Numbered from the stretch's first letter, positions 26,006-35,179 are shown. The stretch: DNA of 64,000 nt from CAZFLY01 sp964519995 (GCA_964519995.1 CAZFLY010000002.1:1-64000); one strand, 5' to 3'. The notes: generated by a model from the sequence alone, not told the origin. Numbers and translations are program-made.

Positions 26006-27476
26006 ATAATGGCTTTATCTTCTCGATGGTTGCCGTTGAACTTTTACCCTCGGTAAACGGTGCCAAAATGACTTTGCCTCCATAGGACTCTACGAATTCT
26101 TGACCAACGACGACTTTGTCTGCCCAGTCCTCACCTTTAACGAGTACGTCCGGCCTGACTTTCTTTATTAGGTTGAGTGGGTCAGGCTCATCGAAGATTA
26201 TGATGTAATCTACTGCTTCCAGCGCAGCCAGCACGGCAGCTCTATCATTCTGGTTGTTTATTGGCCGTTCAAGCCCTTTGATAGTCTTGACAGACCCGTC
26301 GCTGTTCAAACCAACGATAACTAAGTCACCCTGGCAGTGACAGAAATTCAGATATTCTACATGTCCCTTATGTATTATGTCAAAACAGCCATTTGTGAAG
26401 ACTATGGTTTTATTTTGTTGGCGGCGCATCGTTAGTTCTCGTTTGAGCGAATCCACAGATAGTATTTTGTTGCTCTTATCGTGACTTTGGCTGACAAGTT
26501 CTTTGACGATTTCATCAATGGTCACCGTCGCTGCACCGAATTTTTCTACTTCGATGCCGCCGGTAATATTCGCAAGCTGTACAGCAGTTTTGTAATCACA
26601 ACCCGCAGCAAGTGTTATCGCCATTGTTGCCAGAACCATATCGCCTGCTCCAGTGACGTCGTAGACGCTGCGGGGCCGGGTAGGCACAAGTTCACTGTGC
26701 TTTTTGGTCGAAAGGAAGGCACCTTGCTTATCGAGGGTGATCACTACTGCGTCTAGTTTCAGGTCGTGAAGGAGTTTATTCGCAGCCTTAGCTGCTGCGT
26801 CGGTAGTTTCTATCTCAAAGCCGACGGCGACGGATGTCTCCTTCCGGTTCGGTGTAATGACGGTGGCTCCGAGATATTTCGAATAATAGCTTGTAAGTGA
26901 GGGGTCAACAAGAACTTTCTTTCTGGCCCCTGCTGCCAACTTTATCATCTCTGCGCACAGACTGGAGCTAAGCAGACCTTTATTATAGTCTTGCAGGCAA
27001 ATGGCATCGACTTGGGACAAATAGTTTCTATAGGCATGCATAATCCTGTCACAAAGCTCATTTGAGATAGGCTCGGTGGATTCCTGATCCATTCGGATTA
27101 ATTGTTGTCTATGACGATGCTGTGCCAGGCCTATCAGCCTTTGCTTGCTGGTAGTGGGATGGCCCTTTATGGTGATCACTCCACTAACGTTAGTTCCTGA
27201 ATCGGATAATTTATCCTTGAGGATTTTACCATTCGGATCGTCTCCGACCAGGCCGAGACAAAAGGGTACCGCGCCAAGGGCAGCGAGGTCTGCGGCAACA
27301 GATCCGGCTCCGCCACAACCGTACTCGGTTTTGCAGACTTTTAGCACAGGAACCGGTGCTTCCGGGCTTATTCTCAAAGCGTCACCATAGATATAGACAT
27401 CGAGCATAAGATCGCCAACAACAAGGATTTTTGGCGAGCCGAGATTTGTGACTACTTCCAGTAGGTTTTCATGCAT
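25986..27476 (-). CDS. hldE: Bifunctional heptose-7-phosphate kinase / heptose-1-phosphate adenylyltransferase
   Basis: HldE carries out two steps of ADP-heptose synthesis. Residues 1 to about 320 form a PfkB/ribokinase-type kinase that adds the 1-phosphate. It shows GDLMLDVYIYGD near 20, GCGGAGSVAADLAALGA near 55 and the catalytic DVTGAGDMVLATMA near 265. Residues about 345-496 form a cytidylyltransferase-like nucleotidyltransferase with FTNGCFDIIHKGHVEYL (the HxGH motif) and LVKGEDWADK. The total of 496 residues is close to the normal two-domain size. It follows lpxK by 35 bases and overlaps gmhA. Its presence with GmhA and GmhB shows that this bacterium makes the ADP-heptose used in LPS inner core. 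Confidence 0.95.
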   Translation of the reverse strand: MHENLLEVVTNLGSPKILVVGDLMLDVYIYGDALRISPEAPVPVLKVCKTEYGCGGAGSVAADLAALGAVPFCLGLVGDDPNGKILKDKLSDSGTNVSGVITIKGHPTTSKQRLIGLAQHRHRQQLIRMDQESTEPISNELCDRIMHAYRNYLSQVDAICLQDYNKGLLSSSLCAEMIKLAAGARKKVLVDPSLTSYYSKYLGATVITPNRKETSVAVGFEIETTDAAAKAANKLLHDLKLDAVVITLDKQGAFLSTKKHSELVPTRPRSVYDVTGAGDMVLATMAITLAAGCDYKTAVQLANITGGIEVEKFGAATVTIDEIVKELVSQSHDKSNKILSVDSLKRELTMRRQQNKTIVFTNGCFDIIHKGHVEYLNFCHCQGDLVIVGLNSDGSVKTIKGLERPINNQNDRAAVLAALEAVDYIIIFDEPDPLNLIKKVRPDVLVKGEDWADKVVVGQEFVESYGGKVILAPFTEGKSSTATIEKIKPLYAKPDE

Positions 27477-27511
27477 ACTGGTTTCCTACAAGTGGACTTT
27501 TATTATTTGCG

Positions 27512-28603
27512 TCATCGTTTTGGAGGAATTTTACCCGCCATTGTCTGTTCAATCAAGCCTCTTAACTTGTCCTGCCCATCTGTGAACCTAATTTCGATGG
27601 TAAGATATGCCAGATGTATGGGTAAATCAGTCAGTGATAGTGAAGCCGTTTTCGTCCAGTCCTTTTGTGTTGTCAGCACAAGATCAGCACCTCCGTGTTT
27701 GGCCTGCCTACAGATATTTTCTATGTCACTTTGCGAATAGTGATGGTGGTCATCAAATACTTCCGAGCCAACAATCTTTGTGCCCAGATTCTGTATGGTA
27801 TTGAGAAAAGCGGTCGGATTGCCTATGCCACAATAGGCGAATACCCGCCTGTTTTTTAGATGCTCGATCTGGATGATTTCTTTGTCCGGAGATTTTATCG
27901 TGGTGGGAGCATGAATTGATCTTGAGATAATCATACGCGAATTAATGTTCTGCAATTTACTTTCAAGTTCGGTAAGTTCCACAAGCGTGACTTGATCGCA
28001 TCTGGTAATAACAACGGCATCGGCTCGTTTAAGTGAGCCGATGGGTTCTCGCAGCAATCCAGCTGGTAGAAGTCGGCCATATCCGAAAGGCCGGGTTGCG
28101 TCAATTACCACTATGTCCAAGTCTCTATGCAATCGGCGATGTTGAAATCCATCGTCCATAATTAGGGCTTGGACGCCGGACCTGCCAATTGCCTCGGCTG
28201 CACCTGCGATGCGGTCGGGATTCACAATTATCTCTGTGTGGGGACAACTCTGTGCCAGAATCGCCGGCTCATCTAAGTAGTTTTGAGTTTTGAATCTTGA
28301 GTGTAGAGTTGCTTTGTAGCCACGAGTTAGAATTGCACAATTGATGCCTCTGTTTTTTAACAGATTGCACAGCCAGATTACAAGTGGAGTTTTGCCTGTT
28401 CCGCCGGTGGTTATGTTGCCGATGCTAAAAACCACAGCGTCGGCGTGGTGCGTTTTGAGATAGCCTTTTGAGTAAAGAAGGTTTCGCAGGCTTACAGCAC
28501 TGAGATAGAACGGCTCAGGAATCCTCAATAAGAGATGCGCAAGAGTTGGCCCAAAGCCTCGGTTTTCGCCCGAAATCAGTTTTAAGTATATCGACTGGTA
28601 CAT
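27512..28603 (-). CDS. lpxK: Tetraacyldisaccharide 4'-kinase (lipid A)
   Basis: LpxK phosphorylates the 4' position of the lipid A disaccharide precursor at the inner membrane. The 363-residue protein has an N-terminal membrane-associated helix, then the P-loop GNITTGGTGKTPLV (about 65-78). It also has ILTRGYK near 97, the Walker B-like LIMDDGFQHR (about 148-157) and VVIDATRPFGYGRLLPAG, which are LpxK hallmarks. Length and motif order are normal. It is the first gene of the minus-strand LPS operon. The 171 bases between it and the divergent gene at 28775 must contain promoters for both. I can suggest only the -10 box of the other side. Confidence 0.93.
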   Translation of the reverse strand: MYQSIYLKLISGENRGFGPTLAHLLLRIPEPFYLSAVSLRNLLYSKGYLKTHHADAVVFSIGNITTGGTGKTPLVIWLCNLLKNRGINCAILTRGYKATLHSRFKTQNYLDEPAILAQSCPHTEIIVNPDRIAGAAEAIGRSGVQALIMDDGFQHRRLHRDLDIVVIDATRPFGYGRLLPAGLLREPIGSLKRADAVVITRCDQVTLVELTELESKLQNINSRMIISRSIHAPTTIKSPDKEIIQIEHLKNRRVFAYCGIGNPTAFLNTIQNLGTKIVGSEVFDDHHHYSQSDIENICRQAKHGGADLVLTTQKDWTKTASLSLTDLPIHLAYLTIEIRFTDGQDKLRGLIEQTMAGKIPPKR

Positions 28604-28759
28604 TCTGTTATCACAATAAAGCAGAAACAGCAGTCAGAGATTACATTGTTTTGAGGTAGTAATCAATACTTTGCTTAGTGCCGGTTTTATGCGGTATTTT
28701 AAGATGAAGAGAGACTTTAAATTTATGACCCATTTCTTTCTGCAATCGGAGATACCGAT

Positions 28760-28765
28760 TATAAT
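28760..28765 (+). promoter_or_regulatory. TATAAT box close to the start of the PanE-like gene
   Basis: A perfect TATAAT at 28760-28765 ends nine bases before the ATG at 28775. No purine-rich ribosome-binding site lies between them. If the box is used, transcription would start at or just before the ATG, giving a leaderless message. The -35 region (near 28737) is a poor match. Confidence 0.35.
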
Positions 28766-28774
28766 AGTTGAACT

Positions 28775-29731
28775 ATGAAGGTTCTGATATACGGTGGTGG
28801 CGCGGTTGGACTTGGTATTGGAAGTTGCCTGCTAAAGTCTAAGGCTGATGTGGATATTATAGCAAGGCAAAATACTGTACAAAGTCTGCGAGAATTCGGA
28901 CTGATTCGTAAAGGATTTTTTGGAAGTTTTCATGCCGCTCCTGAAGTTTTTGCTGCTTATTCCTCACTTGGGCAGGTTCCCGATAAGGTTTATGACGATA
29001 TACTCGTATGCACAAAGTCTTTCGATTCCTTAACGGCTGCACAAGACCTTTCACGCCACAGTCGGCTTCTCGGCAAGCAAACAAAGATCGTATTGTTCCA
29101 GAATGGCTGGGGCAATGCAGAGATGTTTGTTTCTTTGTTTGAGCCTACGCGGATTTACAATGCTCGTGTTATTACAGGATTTCAAAGGCTCGAACCCAAC
29201 GAAGTTACGGTCACTGTGCACGCGGATGCGATACATATCGGAGCGCTGTTTGGTGGGAATTTATCATGTGTTAAAAAATTGTGCGAGTTCATAACCGAAG
29301 GCGACATACCGTGCCAAACGACCAATGATATTGAAAAAGACCTTTGGGCAAAAATGCTTTACAACTGTGCCCTTAATCCTTTAGGTGCCATTGTTGACGT
29401 ACCATACGGGGCATTGGCCGGAAATAACTATACGCGAGAGTTGATGAATCATATTATTGAAGAGGCTTTTACGGCTATGACAGAGGCAGGTTATCAAACA
29501 CACTGGCAGTCTGCAGCAGAGTTTCTCCAGGCATTCTATGAAAGGCTCGTACCTGATACCGCAGAACACAAATCGTCAACGCTGCAGGACATCCATGCAG
29601 GCAAAAGAACCGAAATCGGTGCTCTAAACGGCGCTGTAATAAAGCTGGCCAAACAGCACGAAGTTGCTGTCCCATACAATCTGTCGGTCTATAATATAAT
29701 TAATTTCCTTGAGGCCAAACAGATGAGATAG
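28775..29731 (+). CDS. 2-dehydropantoate 2-reductase (PanE/ApbA) family protein
   Basis: This 318-residue protein of the ketopantoate reductase family uses NADPH to reduce 2-dehydropantoate to pantoate for CoA synthesis. The N-terminal Rossmann motif is IYGGGAVGLGIGSCL (about 4-18), with ARQNT as the NADP-phosphate-binding segment. The all-helical C-terminal domain carries the catalytic Lys-Asn arrangement (DIEKDLWAKMLYNCALNPLG, about 190-209). The family includes paralogues of unknown substrate, so PanE activity is likely but not certain. The gene is alone on the plus strand between two minus-strand groups and may be leaderless. It converges on the DJ-1 gene. Confidence 0.85.
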   Translation: MKVLIYGGGAVGLGIGSCLLKSKADVDIIARQNTVQSLREFGLIRKGFFGSFHAAPEVFAAYSSLGQVPDKVYDDILVCTKSFDSLTAAQDLSRHSRLLGKQTKIVLFQNGWGNAEMFVSLFEPTRIYNARVITGFQRLEPNEVTVTVHADAIHIGALFGGNLSCVKKLCEFITEGDIPCQTTNDIEKDLWAKMLYNCALNPLGAIVDVPYGALAGNNYTRELMNHIIEEAFTAMTEAGYQTHWQSAAEFLQAFYERLVPDTAEHKSSTLQDIHAGKRTEIGALNGAVIKLAKQHEVAVPYNLSVYNIINFLEAKQMR

Positions 29732-29843
29732 ACATGAGTTTCTGGTTTAGCAACATACCTTCAGTCCTACCCAAAATAGCTACTTCAAGCACCACTTGTC
29801 TGGCAAATGCGGCAAAATCTACCACCTGATTTCAGATTAGAGA

Positions 29844-30398
29844 TTACTCGTCGACCAGCATTGCCTTGGCGACTTCGTTTCGTTTTGCTGCTCCACACAG
29901 TAGCTCAACGAGCTTCAGTGCAAACTCTATCGCAACAGCCGGTCCTTGACCCGTGATGCAGTTACCATCTACAACGACTCGCTCAGTGGACAAGTGTTCC
30001 GGGTTTAGTTTATTTTGTAGCGATGGATAACAGGTCGCCTTCTTCCCCTCAAGAAGTCTGTGGTGCTGCAGCACAACCGCCGGTGAAGCACATATAGCCG
30101 CATAGAGTCGCCCCGCTTTTTTCTGCTCACGCAGAAGTTCTATAAGTTCCGCAGAATCTCGTAAATGCTCTGCTCCAGACAGCCCACCCGGCAGCACGAT
30201 TAGATCGTACCTGTTTTTCACACACTCCGCTATAACCTTGTCAGCTAAAATCTTCACGCCTCGGCTGGCTGTAACCTGCAACTTGCCCACAGATGCCACA
30301 GTCACTTCCACTCCTGCCCGTCGAAGAGTATCGATAATGCAGACCGCTTCGATTTCTTCCGTTCCGTCCGCAATTAGAACCAGCGTCGTCTTGGCCAT
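29844..30398 (-). CDS. DJ-1/PfpI family protein
   Basis: This 184-residue protein of the DJ-1/ThiJ/PfpI fold most closely resembles the YajL/DJ-1 branch, which acts in protein repair, methylglyoxal handling or stress response. The nucleophile elbow is AAICASPAVVL with Cys103. The conserved acidic residue is Glu15 in DGTEEIE, and LIVLPGG lies near 65-71. ATG follows AAGGAA at a suitable distance. The gene lies 32 bases after the isocitrate dehydrogenase gene and is probably co-transcribed. The exact activity cannot be chosen from sequence because this family is functionally broad. Confidence 0.88.
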   Translation of the reverse strand: MAKTTLVLIADGTEEIEAVCIIDTLRRAGVEVTVASVGKLQVTASRGVKILADKVIAECVKNRYDLIVLPGGLSGAEHLRDSAELIELLREQKKAGRLYAAICASPAVVLQHHRLLEGKKATCYPSLQNKLNPEHLSTERVVVDGNCITGQGPAVAIEFALKLVELLCGAAKRNEVAKAMLVDE

Positions 30399-30430
30399 TG
30401 TCCTATTTCCTTCTTAAGAGATTAAGCTGG

Positions 30431-31516
30431 TTAGTTTTGTTCTTTGATCTTCTCGATAATCGCATCCGCCATTTGACTTGTGCCTACTGCAGTTGGGTCG
30501 TTGCGGTCCTCCTTCATATCATAGGTGACGTTTTTGCCTTCGACGATCACAAACGCAACGGCGTTTTCAAGCTTGTCTGCCTCTTGCATCTTGCCGAGAT
30601 GTCTTAGCATCATTACACCACTGAGTATTAAAGCTGTCGGGTTGACTTTATTCATGCCTTTATATTTCGGAGCACTTCCATGTGTCGCTTCAAAAATTGC
30701 AACTTTGTCGCCGATGTTTGCACCAGGGGCGACGCCAAGCCCACCGACAAGACCTGCGCACACGTCGCTTATAATGTCGCCGTACAGGTTCGGCAGTACA
30801 ATGACATCGTAAAGCTCCGGCTTTTGAATTAGCTGCATACACATATTGTCAACGATACGGTCTTCAAATTCGATGTCCGGATAGCGTTTTGCGGCCTCCC
30901 GGCTGACATCCAGCCAAAGACCGTCAGAAAATTTCATGATGTTGGCCTTGTGAACAGATGTTACCTTCTTACGTCCCATTTTACGGGCGTATTCAAACGC
31001 AAACGTGACGATCCGGTCTGTTGCCTGGACTGAGATGGGTTTTATACTAATGCCGGAGTCACTGGTTATCTTTCGGTCGCTATGGATGTTTATCCAGTTG
31101 ATAAGCTCTGCGGTATCGTCCTTGCCTTTTTGGAATTCGATGCCTGCGTAAAGGTCTTCAGTGTTCTCGCGAACGATAACAAGGTCGATATCGGTGTATC
31201 TGCTACGAACGCCTTTGTAGCTTTTGCAAGGTCTCAGGCAGGCGTACAGATCAAGGGTTTGTCGAAGATGTACATTTATACTTCTGTATCCTTTTCCCAC
31301 CGGCGTTGTAATCGGTGCCTTCAGGGCAATGCCGTTTCTTTTAATGGATTGGACTGTAGCCTCCGGCAGGGGGGTTCCAAGATGTTCCATCACATCAACG
31401 CCGGCCTCAGCATGGTCCCATCTGATTCCGGCACCGGTTGCGTCGATACATCTGCGGGCAGCTTCTGCAATCTCCGGCCCAATTCCGTCGCCTGTAATCA
31501 AAGTTACATCAATCAT
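30431..31516 (-). CDS. NAD-dependent isocitrate dehydrogenase family protein
   Basis: This 361-residue beta-decarboxylating dehydrogenase has ITGDGIGPEI at the N-terminus and LRQTLDLYACLRPCKS (about 88-103, substrate Arg residues). It also has VRENTEDLYAGIE (about 114-126), the metal-binding NLYGDIISD (about 237-245), and the cofactor loop THGSAPKYKGMNKVNPTA (about 270-287). The VRENTEDLYAG form of the substrate loop is typical of isocitrate rather than isopropylmalate dehydrogenases, and the short size fits the NAD-type enzyme. It would produce 2-oxoglutarate in the TCA cycle. AGGAG eight bases before ATG supports the start. Homoisocitrate or tartrate dehydrogenase is a less likely alternative. 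Confidence 0.88.
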   Translation of the reverse strand: MIDVTLITGDGIGPEIAEAARRCIDATGAGIRWDHAEAGVDVMEHLGTPLPEATVQSIKRNGIALKAPITTPVGKGYRSINVHLRQTLDLYACLRPCKSYKGVRSRYTDIDLVIVRENTEDLYAGIEFQKGKDDTAELINWINIHSDRKITSDSGISIKPISVQATDRIVTFAFEYARKMGRKKVTSVHKANIMKFSDGLWLDVSREAAKRYPDIEFEDRIVDNMCMQLIQKPELYDVIVLPNLYGDIISDVCAGLVGGLGVAPGANIGDKVAIFEATHGSAPKYKGMNKVNPTALILSGVMMLRHLGKMQEADKLENAVAFVIVEGKNVTYDMKEDRNDPTAVGTSQMADAIIEKIKEQN

Positions 31517-31735
31517 CTGACAATCTCCTGTTGTTGCAAAGCATGTATCCTAACTTCCGATAGGTGAGGCGTCAACGACTATAGATTTCTGTTTTGGGGT
31601 AGAAAGGGAACATCGTATCCTTCTGAGGAAGGAAAGGTGTATGACCAAAGATTGTTATAAGAAGCTAAAAAATACTTGGATGGGCAGAGTTTAGCCCATG
31701 CTACGACGGCAATCACCATTTGCATTTGGCTTGTA

Positions 31736-31757
31736 GCATTTTCGGATAGGAAAATGC
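31736..31757 (-). other. Perfect 8-bp hairpin after the membrane protein gene
   Basis: GCATTTTC at 31736-31743 and GAAAATGC at 31750-31757 form a perfect stem with a six-base loop. It begins 12 bases past the stop of the minus-strand gene at 31769. No T run follows in that direction, so it may stabilise the 3' end or be a weak terminator. A second, five-base stem (TGGGC/GCCCA) lies at 31681-31698. Confidence 0.35.
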
Positions 31758-31768
31758 TCATACTACTA

Positions 31769-33067
31769 TTACTCGGAAGAAGCCGAATCCGATTGCAAAG
31801 GTTCCGGTTCTTGTTCAGGCTTTGAGTCCGCTTGGCTTGGTTTGGTCTGAGTTTTCTCTGGGGCCTTGTAGACGTCCTCTAAAGCGATATTGTCAACCCT
31901 GTTACGCATGAGCGCATAGATTATCGCATTGGCTGAGAAGTAGAAACTTATTACAAAAGACGCCAACAGTCCTACAACAGCCAGCACGATTAGACAAACT
32001 AAAAATGCTGCTGTAGATTCTGCCCAGTTGCCTACTGCTGGACTTGTGGAGCCGAGGAAATCAGCAAAGTTTGGTTCAGGCCAGATTGCGGTTAGCTTTT
32101 TGTTGGCGTCGAATACACCAAGGGCCAGGAACCGGTAGCTCACCCAAAGCAATAGAAAAGCGAAGAGCCGCACAAATATGTAGGAAATTGCACCATAGAC
32201 AACGGCTATGGCCGTGTAAAAGCCCATTCTCCAAGGTTTTGCGTATACATAACTAAAGGAACGGCTTATTGCATCAAAACAGTCCGAGTCTTCGTATGCT
32301 ATGGTTGGGAACATCAGATTAAAACCTGCAACCGCTCCGATTAGGACGGCGGTGATCAATCCACCTGCAAGCAGAGCCAACAGCAGGAATACCCCGATTA
32401 TCAGTTCCCCTGCCCAAGGAATATTACCTACAAGTCCGAGCAGGAAAATGAATACTCCGACAAAGATAATTATGCCAACAGGCGTCAGGGGTGCAGAGAA
32501 GAAACTCAGGAATTTTTTTGCACTGAAGCGCAACGCCTCAGTTAGTCCCGGCTTTTCACCACGCGAGAATTGTAGAGCTGCAATTCGGCATATAGCTCCG
32601 CCAGCGATGGACATCACCGCTAGTACTATGGCAAAGAAGATAATGCTGTAGATATAATGGTATTTAAAAGCCCATAACAGTGCTTTAAAGCAAACAGCTA
32701 TGTTTATGGCAACGCCTGGGATGTCAAACCTGAACAGTGAATGCAACGCCTGGTGAAACCTTTCAGCACCGAAGTTCCAGAGCGTGGAAAAAACACCGGT
32801 GCTCTGTCCGTCCTCCCTGTAAGCTTGAAGATAGTCCTGTAGCTGGTCCGGGCTTCCAGCGTATATTTCTAACTCTGTCACTCCATGTCTGCTACTTTTG
32901 ACGACTGTCTTGCTGAAATCCATCAACCAGCCGGCTAAGCAGATAATTGCTACCGCCAACAAAGCGATCATGAGTTTGGTTGGCTGAATAGCCATGCGGA
33001 AGGTTTGAAATACTTTCGGGAAAAGAAATTTGTCGAGCAATTGCGAGGATTCATTTTCGTTACCCAT
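31769..33067 (-). CDS. Multi-pass membrane protein of unknown function
   Basis: I do not recognise the family. The 432-residue protein has about six hydrophobic segments: near residues 32-50, 115-150, 190-225, 230-265, 285-320 and 350-385. A charged C-terminal tail is rich in Glu, Ser, Lys and Pro. The stretch from 32 to 110 contains one long extracytoplasmic loop. The architecture resembles DUF4013/DUF6159-like glycine-zipper membrane proteins, but this is only an impression. AAAGGAGG four bases before ATG at 33067 fixes the start. A TTG five codons upstream would put that ribosome-binding site inside the gene. It appears to stand alone, between the isocitrate dehydrogenase operon and yacG. 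Confidence 0.8.
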   Translation of the reverse strand: MGNENESSQLLDKFLFPKVFQTFRMAIQPTKLMIALLAVAIICLAGWLMDFSKTVVKSSRHGVTELEIYAGSPDQLQDYLQAYREDGQSTGVFSTLWNFGAERFHQALHSLFRFDIPGVAINIAVCFKALLWAFKYHYIYSIIFFAIVLAVMSIAGGAICRIAALQFSRGEKPGLTEALRFSAKKFLSFFSAPLTPVGIIIFVGVFIFLLGLVGNIPWAGELIIGVFLLLALLAGGLITAVLIGAVAGFNLMFPTIAYEDSDCFDAISRSFSYVYAKPWRMGFYTAIAVVYGAISYIFVRLFAFLLLWVSYRFLALGVFDANKKLTAIWPEPNFADFLGSTSPAVGNWAESTAAFLVCLIVLAVVGLLASFVISFYFSANAIIYALMRNRVDNIALEDVYKAPEKTQTKPSQADSKPEQEPEPLQSDSASSE

Positions 33068-33191
33068 TTTGCCTCCTTTCAATTTGGTAAAATCGATTTT
33101 TGTTTTTGTCCAATATAGGCGCTAATAAATATAGTGGATTGTTTGCTTTTTTCAACACATTCCATAGTATTTTGTCTTTAATATGCCGTTC

Positions 33192-33407
33192 TCACGGCTC
33201 ATTATGATGAGTGTTAAAGGTTTTTTCAGACAAAAGGTTGAAGTCTTGCTGCGGTTCAGATATTACTTTGTATTTGGCGTCCAGCCAATAACCCAAGTCT
33301 ATAAGTTTGCACCGCCTGGAACAAAAAGGAAAGATTTTTGCTTCTTCGGCGTGTCCTTGACGGGGGGACTTGACAACCTTCTGGCAAATTGGACATCTGC
33401 ATCTCAT
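33192..33407 (-). CDS. yacG: YacG-type zinc-ribbon protein (DNA gyrase inhibitor family)
   Basis: This 71-residue zinc-ribbon protein has the YacG signature: CPIC (Cys5, Cys8), then FCSRRC (Cys29, Cys33) followed at once by KLIDLGYWLDAKYKV. The E. coli homologue binds GyrB and inhibits gyrase, and the gene is often linked to coaE. Here coaE lies about 14 kb away, so that linkage is lost. There is no clear ribosome-binding site before ATG. The Asn/His-rich C-terminal tail is short. The family match is strong; activity on gyrase in this lineage is assumed from homology. Confidence 0.88.
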   Translation of the reverse strand: MRCRCPICQKVVKSPRQGHAEEAKIFPFCSRRCKLIDLGYWLDAKYKVISEPQQDFNLLSEKTFNTHHNEP

Positions 33408-33658
33408 ATCTGGGTACTAATGTGCTCTTATAAGCTCAGAACATCATAATTTTTTGCCGACCATTTTGAAGTAAAAGAAATGTCGGTTAACTCAGTAAGT
33501 CCAAGAAGCTCTCCCTTACTTTGCTGGCTGGCCGGTTCCTTTCCACATTTTACCTCTTTATAACAACAGTATAGAGAAGCCATTTCTTGATTCTTGGAAA
33601 CCTATTTTTACCTGTTGTTGCATTCACATCCTTGCGAGCCTAAGGTCAACTGTTGCTT

Positions 33659-34105
33659 TTATTCTACAAGGCCCTGTTCCAGCATTCGTGTATATTCGAC
33701 ACAGTGCCTAGCCCAGGGCTGGGCTTCAAGTCGGGCTTTAGGTATAGGTTGTCCCGTACCCTCACATACACCGTAGGTTTTGTTCTCTATACGCTGTAAG
33801 GCATCGTCGATTTCGTGTAGAAGCTTTCTCTCGCTGTCCATCAATCCCAGAACGAATTCCTGCTCGTAGTTATCGGTTCCGAGGTCGGCCATGTGTATCG
33901 GCATGCTCGAAAGGTCTCCGCTTGCGTCTAACCTGGATTTCTTAAGCGCCTCGTCTTCGATTTCATAAACGTTCTTGAGGATTTCTCTGCGCTTCTCCAG
34001 AAGAATTTGTTTGAAGTGCTCGATTTCAGTAGTAGTTAAACGCCGTTTTCTCCCTCGAATTGAACTGTTTGTTGTTCTCGATGCCTTTTTGCGTTTCTGG
34101 GCCAC
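33659..34105 (-). CDS. DksA/TraR-like protein with half-lost zinc finger
   Basis: This 148-residue protein of the DksA/TraR family has a basic N-terminus, then a long coiled coil (about 25-110) whose tip region DASGDLSSMPIHMADLGTD (about 60-78) has the Asp residues typical of secondary-channel binders. The C-terminal C4 zinc-finger segment reads YGVCEGTGQPIPKARLEAQP, then WARHCVEYTR. Only Cys114 and Cys135 remain; the partner positions are Thr117 and Tyr138. DksA binds RNA polymerase to alter initiation with ppGpp. With two Cys the fold may be metal-free or use other ligands. The start is GTG at 34105, with AGGT upstream. Confidence 0.87.
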   Translation of the reverse strand: MAQKRKKASRTTNSSIRGRKRRLTTTEIEHFKQILLEKRREILKNVYEIEDEALKKSRLDASGDLSSMPIHMADLGTDNYEQEFVLGLMDSERKLLHEIDDALQRIENKTYGVCEGTGQPIPKARLEAQPWARHCVEYTRMLEQGLVE

Positions 34106-34316
34106 CTGTTTATCTACCTTTATTACTTAAGAATCTATCTTTCGACTATTTAGAAATCACTATTATATCATCCCGGAGTTTATGTCTATAGAATAATTTC
34201 TTTTGAGTGGTCTTGTTCATAGTCGAAATCGTACCTCGGTAATTACAGGCCTAATCTCGATCTGATGTAACTTCTTTTTAGTAAAGCACTTATTGTTGCA
34301 ACTCCGGATTGCTGTC

Positions 34317-35177
34317 TTAGCTATCCTGTGGTTGCTGTAATACGGAGTTTCTGTCACGGGCATATTTACCTATGGGAATGAAGAAGTTCTCCTGTCCTAC
34401 TTTACCTGTAAAGACGCTAACTCCGAAGACCTTTTTGATTCGGTCGGGGGAGAGAACATTCTTGGCTTCGCCAAGATAATAAGTGCCTTTGGCTAGGTTA
34501 TCGTCGTGAGGCACAAGTGCTGCTGGAGAAGATAGTAATAATAACTCATCGCAGTATTGCGCTGCCAAATTTATATCGTGTGTAACAGCCACGATTGTTT
34601 TGCCTTTCTGAGTTTGCGCCAGTTTTAGTAGGTCATACATGGCAACTTGATGTTTTAGATCTAAAAAACTCGTCGGCTCATCAAGAAGTAACATTGGCGT
34701 GTTTTGCGCAAGGGCTCTGGCAATCAAAACGCGTTGCCTCTCACCGCCGCTCAGGTTTGCGAGCGGTCGAGATGCAAACCGATCTGTTTCCGTTACCTCG
34801 AGCGCCTCATTAACTATCTTTCTGTCTGCTTCGTTTTCAAAACCCAGCGGGCTAAAGAACGGAGTCCTTGCCATCATGACTGTTTCAATTACTGAGAAGC
34901 CGAATATCGGTACGTGTTCCTGCCGAACGACAGCTATTTTTTCGGCAAGCTCTCTTGTGTTATATGATTCAATTGTTGCCCCATCAATTCTTATCGTACC
35001 AGATTTTGGTATTATCGATCGACATAATAGATTGAGCAGCGTACTTTTACCTGCCCCATTAGGTCCAGCAATTATGAAAAACTCCTGCGGTTTTACCTGG
35101 AAGCTGATATCTTTCAGAACCGCATTTTGCCGTGTGTATTCAAACGTCAGGTTTTCAATATCGATAATGCTGTTCAT
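34317..35177 (-). CDS. ABC importer ATP-binding protein (BtuD/FecE type)
   Basis: This 286-residue ATPase of a type II (FecCD/BtuCD) importer has Walker A GPNGAGKST (about 36-44), Q-loop VVRQEH near 85, signature LSGGERQRV (about 140-148), Walker B MLLLDEPTSFLD and switch His in VTHD. About 45 residues beyond the core form a C-terminal extension. ATG at 35177 lies two bases after the permease stop, and an in-frame TTG at 35186 would overlap the permease. With the neighbouring permease and binding protein it forms a complete importer for a cobalamin-like corrinoid, haem or Fe-siderophore. No cobalamin riboswitch was found, so the substrate stays open. Confidence 0.92.
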   Translation of the reverse strand: MNSIIDIENLTFEYTRQNAVLKDISFQVKPQEFFIIAGPNGAGKSTLLNLLCRSIIPKSGTIRIDGATIESYNTRELAEKIAVVRQEHVPIFGFSVIETVMMARTPFFSPLGFENEADRKIVNEALEVTETDRFASRPLANLSGGERQRVLIARALAQNTPMLLLDEPTSFLDLKHQVAMYDLLKLAQTQKGKTIVAVTHDINLAAQYCDELLLLSSPAALVPHDDNLAKGTYYLGEAKNVLSPDRIKKVFGVSVFTGKVGQENFFIPIGKYARDRNSVLQQPQDS

Positions 35178-35179
35178 CT

